Of a DNA stretch of 64,000 bases, positions 56,913 through 64,000 are shown piece by piece. How positions within the stretch are numbered: position 1 is the stretch's first letter; every line of letters starts with the position of its first letter. Both the position numbers and the translations under genes were made by a program. This DNA comes from Gnetum montanum. Lineage: Eukaryota > Streptophyta > Gnetopsida > Gnetales > Gnetaceae. A model generated the notes under the pieces. It had not been told where the DNA came from. It worked only from the letters and a program-made list of their open reading frames with translations, and ran no database searches. Where the stretch lies: NCBI GenBank assembly GCA_015680685.1, contig MNCI01015960.1, positions 65,487 to 129,486 on the forward strand. Direction: 5' to 3'.

Positions 56913-58812
56913 GGATGTGCACATTATATGATAATGAAGATGAAGTTTGGAGTACCCAATCTGATGTAGGGGTCTCCTATGAGCATCAATGCAAACAACA
57001 TTGTCCCAACTCACAACTACATAACATACCTAGTGACAATGAACCCCTACTGGCCACTACAAGCTTAACAAAAATACAAGAGGCTATTCGAATAGCCCGT
57101 AAGCATCATAAGGAAAGTTATCTACCCATGCTTGATTTAAACAACTTTCCCAAGTTTTCAAGAGGCTATTATTCAAATCCACAACAACATTTACAAGCCT
57201 TCTACGATGCCTGTACGTGGAACAATATTGATAATGGGTGGCAAAAACTTAAGCTCTTTCCTCTGACACTCGTTGGCCAAGCAAAAGTATGGTATAGGTG
57301 GTTAAAACCAAAATCAATTTGACATTGGCCGACAATGGTAAAACTCTTCAATGAAAGATATCAAACCTATGCGAGAGTGTCAACCTTGAGGAGACAAATC
57401 CAAGAATGGAAACAAGTGCAACATGAACCCTTGGACATGGCCTTAGAAAGATATTATGCACTGTTAAACAACTACCCATGCCATGGGTTCTCCAAGGAAA
57501 GGCTAATGTATCATATCATAGATGGACTCCGTAATGAAACAAGGGAGACCCTAGGGAAGTACACCTGAGGTCAACTATATGAGCTATGAACCCATCAACT
57601 CCAAGAGCTTATTAAGCAGATAGCAAAAGAAGAAGGAGAAATAGCCAAATTGGAGAATGTTGAAAGTTCTCAATAGGACCAAAATCTCAACTTAACAAGG
57701 GTCCATGATCATGAAGAGGAGAAATCCACTCACTTCAAGGAGGTGGAATCATCTTTGCCAATCCTATAATCACTAAATGAAATTGAGGCAAAGATCAATA
57801 AGATGACAGATTGGGTACATGAAAGATGTGGAAAATATGCCAACATTATTAGAGGAAGAATTATGATGAACCAAGAAATAGGATAGAACCCCACTAGACA
57901 ATCAGAAAGAAGGCTTGAAGAGAATAAGGATAAGAACTCAATTGCGAATCATACGTATCAATGTAATATTTGCCTATACAATCACCCCAAAGGTCAATGT
58001 CCAATCTTGTCACATTTACATGAGCATTGAGAAGGAATGTTACATCTTGAGTTCGTACAAAAATATTGTGTCCAACCACAGTGGCAAAAACCTCAGTCGT
58101 GGGGGAGGCCACCACCAACTGGACCATACCCTTTGTATGTCCCAGTGCCAAATGCTTATTATGTTCAACACCCTATTTCTCCAATGGGATTAGCATCCTC
58201 TACCTCACCGCATCGTTATCATTCTCCTGAGTACTATCCACCCATGTCCTCTCCAATAAGATCACCACATCATGTGCCTTACACTTCTCCTCAACCTCAA
58301 TATTCTCATACTTCACCCCCTTCTACATCACCGCTAGCTATGCTAGAAGATTTTGCACCACAGCACCAACCTGCAAATGTTACTTGAGCTGCTACTATCA
58401 ACAGCAGTGGAGATCCTTCACAACATCAAAGGTGTCTCTTCTTTAGACGTGACCATCGAAAGGGACACCACAGTTCAGAAACCACTGCATCTGCCAACTC
58501 AGCACAAATCCAACACTGTGGTGCATCTTCCTCTTCAAACCCAATGCCTCATGTTACCGTATCAATGCCACCACTCAATACTCCAACAACCATGGGGCCC
58601 AATGAATATTGCCACATGCAGAGACATGTTGATCCTTGCATACCATCTTACGGTCACAAGTACCATAGTGGGTCAACTTCTTATAAATTAACCACATCTT
58701 ATAACTTGCCCCACTATGTCAACTCTAATCAAGTGTGTGAACCCCAATGGGGTAAGTATTACCAGGTCCTAATATTTCCAAGATGCAAGGATCCCCTACC
58801 TTCCATTTATTA
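56913..58812 (+). pseudogene. E4 gag
   Basis: Lacks its N-terminal region. Capsid: DLNNFPKFSRGYYSNPQQHL (about 57138) and WQKLKLFPLTLVGQAKVWY (about 57240), Retrotrans_gag type. Then WKQVQHEPLDMALERYYALL and IIDGLRNETRETLG. The zinc knuckle CNICLYNHPKGQC at 57962-58000 is intact (CX2CX3HX4C). The Pro/Ser/Tyr tail (58037-58387) is in one frame. Only about eight to ten stops or frame changes over 630 codons, so this is the best-kept gag here. Confidence 0.85.
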
Positions 58813-59839
58813 ATTCTAGCCATGATCAACCGTTTAGTTATGGGGGGTATCCTCCATTCTAACAATACAGAATTAATAAATGTTTTTCTGTTTCTTTAAT
58901 TTTTCAACTTTTTATTTTCCAATTTTTCACCTTTTAATTTATTGTTTTATCTTTTTGTCTTTTTGTCTTTTTATGAGTAATCTCATCTACGAATAAAACA
59001 CTCATGTGACTCGTTGGTTAAGGTGTTATTCTATGCTATCAAGTCTCAGGTGAAAAACTATTTGAACAGCAAGCCCATCACATCCACCCAACCATTCTAT
59101 TAATAAGAGGTTCTACTCTGGGTACAATGATATTCTTGACATTAATTAAAACTTAAAGTAATTTTGTGCTCATTATGCCTAGAGTGAAGAAGGATGGACT
59201 AAGAGGGAATGGCCAGGACATGACATCAAGAGAACTTGTGGATTCTTTTTGGTGACATCTGTAGGTGTTATCATGCAGCTTAGTTGTACTAAGATCCTTG
59301 TAGATCTAACAAAAAATGGGAGTAAGAGTATTAAAGGCACCCAATAAAGATGAGCTTTTCAAAAAAAAGAGAAAAAGAAAAAGAAAACAAAAAGAGAGAA
59401 GAGAGTATGCCAAAGTGGCCAAACAAAAAGTATGCTGCAAAGAAGTTCTAAGTCACTCCTCCCTTGCACAAAACACCAAGTGATCGTACTCCTTGCTGTC
59501 ATGGTGCTCTTATGGTTGTCCATCATTGGATGAAATGATGCAATGTCACTGATCAGAGGAATGGACTTGGTCTTGATTTTGGAGCGATGGGCTAATGACA
59601 CATTAATCATGCCCTACACTCAAGATTCATTGTGCCCCAAGTCAGTTACATCACGTTCCAATCTCTGCAATCCCTTCTCCAATTCATCCCATCTCGCTAT
59701 TCATGTATTTGTGACTCATGTCTTGTGTAGAATTGAATTCATACCTCATCACGGTGGTATCTACATGTGTGTGTTTTGTTGCATTGGTATAGATTACATT
59801 TAACCCTTTTAGTGACTACAGACATTTTAAGGTGTGGTT

Positions 59840-59890
59840 ATGCAAGGGCATTATAGGTTGGAACCTACTTTGGGAAGGACCCACTTGCGT
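59840..59890 (+). ncRNA. Conserved 51-nt hairpin motif, E4 copy
   Basis: The outer arms are ATGCAAG/CTTGCGT (6 Watson-Crick pairs and one U-G). The inner arms TAGGTT/AACCTA are perfectly complementary. The conserved strand reads TGGGAAGGACCCA. Exactly 51 nt. Confidence 0.7.
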
Positions 59891-60153
59891 GACTTTTGTA
59901 ATTTGTACTTGTTGCACACCACCACATCATCTTATACCCTCCGAGTACTTCATTGTCAAATCTATTCTTTTCTTTGTCATCATTTTATCAAACATTCCTC
60001 AAAACAAGGTCTGACATTAAACTTTTAGGGCAACTTCCTTGAAAAATTTCTAATTCTAAAATCACACTAAGCGAAGAATTCAACATTTATTAAAGGCAAT
60101 GAGTAAGGTATGAAATCATTGAACTTTTTTCAATAGCCTTACTAACAATTGAT

Positions 60154-60169
60154 CTTTGTGTGATTATAG
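60154..60169 (+). promoter_or_regulatory. Candidate splice acceptor before the E4 3' ORF
   Basis: TTTGTGTGATTATAG directly before ATG (60170), with pyrimidine-rich sequence upstream (about 60124-60140). Confidence 0.55.
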
Positions 60170-60610
60170 ATGGCCCCTAAAAGAGAACAACAAGGAGGAC
60201 CTTCTTAAGGTGTAACCAAATAACCTAGGGGAGGCAGAGGCCAAGGACCTCATGTAGAACATGTAGAGAAGACAGCACAATCATTCAACATCCATCATGG
60301 AACTCCTATTACTGCATAATCTATCCAAGCAAAAGGAGGAGAGGTTAGGGCCCGAGCCTATGAAGAGGAACAATAGCTATTTGCGGCATAACATGTCAAG
60401 GCCAATCAAGTGTTCCCGCAGCTGCCTTATTCATGGGAAGTGCCAACTCCATCAAACATGGGAACATCAGCATGGACGGCTCATAATTTTTAGATAGAAG
60501 AGAAGAAACGTCAAGCACTTCTTCAATGGTATCAATCTCAGAAGCCTGAAGCATAGGACAAAGGAAAGGCACCCATGGAGGAGCCACTGCCACCAGGAAC
60601 CACATGAGTT
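60170..60610 (+). pseudogene. E4 short post-gag 3' ORF
   Basis: About 146 codons: MAPKREQQGGPS, a Gly/Arg-rich stretch, VEHVEKTAQSFNIHHG, a Tyr/Glu-rich part, and EEPLPPGTT-stop. Five or six stops interrupt it. It is homologous to the E2b short ORF and shares only the basic start with the long E1/E2 ORFs. No domain known to me; the basic N-terminus could be a nuclear or nucleic-acid-binding signal (inference). Confidence 0.55.
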
Positions 60611-60774
60611 CCAACAAAGTTTTGTAATTCTATGTCTGTGTCCCAATTTTTTTTTGTCATATCCGCTGCGGCATGAATAAATTTTTGGTCAATCAATAAT
60701 CCCATACCTATCCACTGTGTAATCAATTGAGCTTGTTCCTCACTTTCTTTGACTCAAGGACGAGTTGTTATTCA

Positions 60775-60786
60775 GTCGTGGGGGTA
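60775..60786 (+). promoter_or_regulatory. E4 polypurine tract
   Basis: GTCGTGGGGGTA right before TGATGAATCG, in the context GGACGAGTTGTTATTCA. Confidence 0.85.
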
Positions 60787-61659
60787 TGATGAATCGTGGT
60801 TAACTAGGCCTTGTATCCTAGGCCCCGTATACTAAGCCTATTGCATATACGTAGCCCTGTATACGTAGCCCCGTATACCCAACGTCTATTCTAGCCTATA
60901 AATAAGCGCACACCTGCCACACCTAGGCACCTTTTTGTCAGTTGTAGCAAAGCTCTTGCAGTTTTTTCCCACAAGAGATAGAATATTTTCCAAGTGCCTG
61001 CAATAGGTGTAAGAAAAGTGACTGGCTCTTTATTTGAGTGTTGATGTATCTGAGCCCATTGGCGTGACGGCAATAAAGACAAACTCTTCAAGCATTCCTT
61101 GCAGCATTTGGACTTAGTCATTTAATGCATTCAATAGCTTAATATTTATATGCTTTGATAATTACTTAAGTTTCTCTTATTATTAGTTTAATCGCTATCA
61201 CTCATTCATAATTCGTAGAAACCATAAGTACGACCATCTCAAACGCAAACCCAACACTTGGTAACCCAGTGACGCTTAACGTCTAGTAACCCAGTAGTGT
61301 TTAGGGGATGCTCAGAACGTGCCCAGAAGATGGGATCAGATACTTATGCTAGGAGTAGCTAGAATACAAATTAGGATAATTATAGGTTAGATAATAGTTC
61401 ATTCCTTACTTTTCATACCTTAATTAGACGCCAAAAGATAAGTAAAAAGCTACAAAAATCAGTTGCCTCAATCTTACTTAACCATCGTCACTAGAACATC
61501 ACAAGTGAGATTGGGAAGACAACGACCATTCTAACCCAAGGTTTTATTAGCTAGGGTCTGGTGTATGTTAAGTGCTTACAGTCTACGAAATTCGACTGAG
61601 TCGTGTATGAACGCTCGTGATTCGTATGGTTGGGCGTAGGGGTACCTAGCTGCTCATCA
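60787..61659 (+). repeat. E4 3' LTR (873 bp)
   Basis: TGATGAATCG...CTCATCA. U3 GTATAC/GTATCC units (60812-60890) are fewer than in the 5' LTR. TATA box 60897-60905. Two copies of a TAACCCAGT word (about 61263 and 61288). Late block CGACTGAGTCG is a near-perfect palindrome (about 61594). Confidence 0.9.
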
Positions 61660-61664
61660 CTGGG

Positions 61665-64000
61665 GGTGTCATCTTGCTACCAAAAGTGGAAAAGTAGCTT
61701 TTCCCCCTATTTCTATGCTGCCCAACATGAAAGGAGTCTTCTCTAGTGTGGATGAAATAAGAATGCTAGATCTAGGCTGATTCAAGTCCCAATTAACTAT
61801 GCATGGTAGCTTTTGGAGTTGCTAGGACCAAAGGCTACAGTTTCATGTCAAAATTTGGCAATTTTATGTACTTCTATGTGTTTTGGGCTTCCCCCTTTTT
61901 TCAATGCTGAGATTGGGGAGCTCAATGTGGAAGACTATGGATAACTACTCTTTGACCATTCAAGATCAATTTTCTGAGGTTTGAAGACTCCATAGGGTGA
62001 GCACAAGGTCCTAAATTGCATGTAATGTCATTTGATGTTGTTCTAAGATTTTAAGGAGCTCCAAAAAGTCCCTCATCCAATTTTCATGCTGAGTAAAGTG
62101 GAGGAAGGGATCCCCAATGTGGAAGAATCATAAATGTTAGATTTTGGAAAGTTTTGGCCTTAATCAATCATGCATGTGTGCCTATAGGGTTGTTAGGGTG
62201 TGCTAGGGTTTGAGGTAAAAACTAGTTAGTTTGAAGGTTTCCTAGGTAGTTTTTTGAGCTTCCCCCCTATTTTCCACGTTGGGGATAGTATGCTCAACAT
62301 GGAAGACTAGGGAAGTAGCTTTTTAGCGTTATGTGGTCACTTTTGCAAGGTTTGAGGGCTCAAGAATATGTGAAACTAGCCTTAGGGCTCACGTCAGGCT
62401 ATAGGTTGTTTGCTTGAGGTGTTCAAAAGTCATTCTTGAGTCCTCCCAAAGTTTTTCCCTTTCTTCCATGTTGGGTAGAGTGGAAGAGGGAGCTCTCAAC
62501 ATGGAGGAACTGATGAACCTTGCATTTTTACCATTTTCTAATGCTTCTATCCATGCATGTGGCTCTCCAAGGTTGCTAGTGTTAATTGCTACTGTCTAGT
62601 GTCAAGATTAGGTCGTTTTAATGGTTGTGAAGTGGTCATTGGTGTTTTCCCATTTTTCCACACTTAGGTTTCCATTCTTAGCATCAAAGATTAGGGGAAA
62701 AGGGTTTTTGGCTACTTATGATTAACCTTAAAGACTATGAGGGTCTTGGGAACAATAAATAAGGCCCTAAGACACACACAGGGCTTTCTGGTGTTCATTT
62801 AAGATCTCTAAAGGTCATTTTAGAGTCTCCAAAAAGTTCCTCCATTTCTTCCATGCTGGCTAGCATGGAAGAGGAAGCTATCAGCATAGAGAAACTAGGA
62901 GACCCTATTTTTGGCTAATTTTTGGCAATTTTGGCTATGCATGGGTGTCCACAGGGTTGTTAGTTTTGACTATTAATGTCTAGTATTGGAATCCAATTGT
63001 TTTGAAGGATTTAAGAGGGTTTTTAGGCTCTCTCCCCTCTATCCATGCTAGGGCTAGGATGCTCAGCATGGATGGGGTCCTCCTTAGCATGGAGAGGCCA
63101 AGTGGGATAAGTTTTGATCATTTTAGATGGCTTCTAGAAGGTCTAGGTTCCTTCTAGGAATCAAACTACATGCAAACTTCAATGATTTTGGCCTTTCTCC
63201 TTCTATCCTTGGTGAGACTAGAATGCTTAGCATGGAGGAGGTCCTCCCTAGCATGGAAGAATCTTAGGAGGTTGATTTTAGTTGATTTCGGGCATTCTAG
63301 TGGCATCCAAAAATGCTGTGAAGGTTCTGGTGTTAGTCCAAGATGATTTGTTGTTGTTTTCTTATTTCTAGAACACCCCACTCACCTTCTTAGCTCCATC
63401 CTCCTAGTTTCCATGTTGGGCAACGTGGAAGAGGTCTCCCCCAGTGTGGAAGAACCATGAAAATTAGATCTAGGCTAATTTCACACCCAATTGACCATGC
63501 ATGTTAGCCTTTGGGGTTGTTGGTATTAATGATCAATACTGGGTGCCAAGATTTAGCAATTTGGAGGCTCCCAAGTGCCTCCTACATTTTTCCCCCTTTC
63601 TTCCACATTGTGCATGATGGCCCAAACATGGATGAGAGGGGAATGACAATTTTGTACCATATTTAACTACTTTTGGAGCATTCAAATGGTCCAGAGAGTT
63701 CCAACAAGGTCTAAGGGTTACCAGGCTTTGAGAAATGGCTACTAGGTAATTGATTTAGGTCATTTTTGGCTTCCCCTCATTCATCCACATTGGGGATGAG
63801 ATGCTCAATGTGGATGAAGCCTCTCCAATCTAGAAACACCAAATCCTAAGGTTTTGACTAGTTTTAACTAGGTTAGTGAGGTTCTGGGGTTGCCGAGATG
63901 TTTGGAGGGGTTCTACATCATGTGGGTCCACATTGGGGTCAAACTTGGGCTAGATGGTTGTTGGGGGTAAGAATAGATTATACCCCCCTTCTTGCATGCT
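61665..64000. repeat. Palindrome-bearing ~187-bp tandem repeat array, right part
   Basis: About twelve diverged units. Each has a pyrimidine run (TTCCCCCTTTCTTCCA-like), then an inverted repeat around CCATGTTGG...CAACATGG, then a less conserved filler. Every second unit tends to contain ATGCATG plus GGGTTGTTAG (61799, 62170, 62553, 62937, 63497), giving a ~375-bp dimer with one phase slip. Clear inverted repeats at 62274-62302, 62466-62504 and 62851-62868. Runs to the window edge. No ORF. Confidence 0.75.

Larger units (their letters stand above)
58813..60169 (+). other. E4 3' spacer
   Basis: Non-coding: TTATGGGGGGTATCCTCC (about 58837), U-rich tract (58880-58975), A/G-rich stretch (59355-59400), and hairpin (59840-59890). 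It ends at the acceptor. About 1.36 kb, shorter than in E1. Confidence 0.6.
56617..61659 (+). mobile_element. Element E4: gag-only, non-autonomous Athila-type element
   Basis: A truncated 5' LTR (56617-56912), gag, post-coding region, hairpin, acceptor, short 3' ORF, PPT and full 3' LTR. Protease, RT and integrase are entirely absent: gag stops at 58812 and the purine/U-rich post-coding region follows at once. Flanks TCGGG (56612-56616) and CTGGG (61660-61664) agree at three of five positions, both differences C/T. It lies inside the palindromic array. Confidence 0.8.

Noticed and set aside
59840-59890. Hammerhead ribozyme
   Set aside because: The 51-nt motif lacks the CUGANGA and GAAA core and a cleavage triplet.
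61665-64000. CRISPR-like array
   Set aside because: Units are diverged ~187-bp tandem repeats with no short identical repeats and spacers, in a plant-type context.

Overview
This window looks like intergenic heterochromatin from a large-genome land plant, probably a seed plant and possibly a gymnosperm (the taxon is inference). It is A+T-rich, contains two runs of N typical of a draft assembly, and I recognise no host gene, tRNA or rRNA in it. Almost all of it is LTR retrotransposon sequence, mostly decayed, stacked by nested insertion. The main families are Ty3/gypsy of the Athila type (tRNA-Asp-like primer sites, a CX2CX3HX4C zinc knuckle in Gag, a FLDGYxGYNQI-type RT, and an extra ORF after pol). 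There is also one Tat-type Ty3 element (second RNase H, YVDD motif) and one Ty1/copia-like group.

Layout. (1) 1-259 is the right end of an LTR inserted in the gag of element E1. (2) 260-10901 (+) is E1: partial gag, protease, RT-RNase H, integrase, a long 3' spacer, a roughly 950-codon coiled-coil 3' ORF, PPT and 3' LTR. E1 sits in the 3' LTR of E2. (3) 10902-46127 (-) is E2, an older relative of E1 in opposite orientation. It is split by element E2b (19622-28818, 5-bp duplication AACAG), a solo copia-like LTR (29209-30434), a copia-like element without coding capacity (31281-35460) and element E3 (36385-45354). E2b itself carries a solo LTR (22488-23323, duplication ATAAT) that encloses the first N gap. 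(4) 46128-50552 (+) is E5, truncated at both ends and joined head-to-head to the 5' end of E2. (5) 50553-55190 (-) is a Tat-type pol with its 3' region. (6) 55190-56616 and 61665-64000 are an array of about 187-bp palindrome-bearing repeats, interrupted by (7) E4 (56617-61659, +), a gag-only non-autonomous Athila-type element.

How the parts relate. E1, E2, E3, E4 and E2b share one architecture: LTRs with TGATGA/TCATCA ends (where preserved), a purine tract at the 3' LTR, a G-rich tract and U-rich stretch just after the last pol or gag codon, and a 51-nt hairpin motif in the 3' spacer. Four of the five (E1, E2, E4, E2b) also have a splice-acceptor-like site directly before the 3' ORF. The hairpin has compensatory base changes between elements and is the most interesting signal here. 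The 3' ORF has a shared start (MxPKR...GGPSQ) but two very different bodies: long and coiled-coil in E1/E2, short in E4/E2b. E4 and E2b lack RT and integrase but keep the cis elements, so they could have depended on E1- or E3-like partners. Every coding region is broken by stops or frameshifts.
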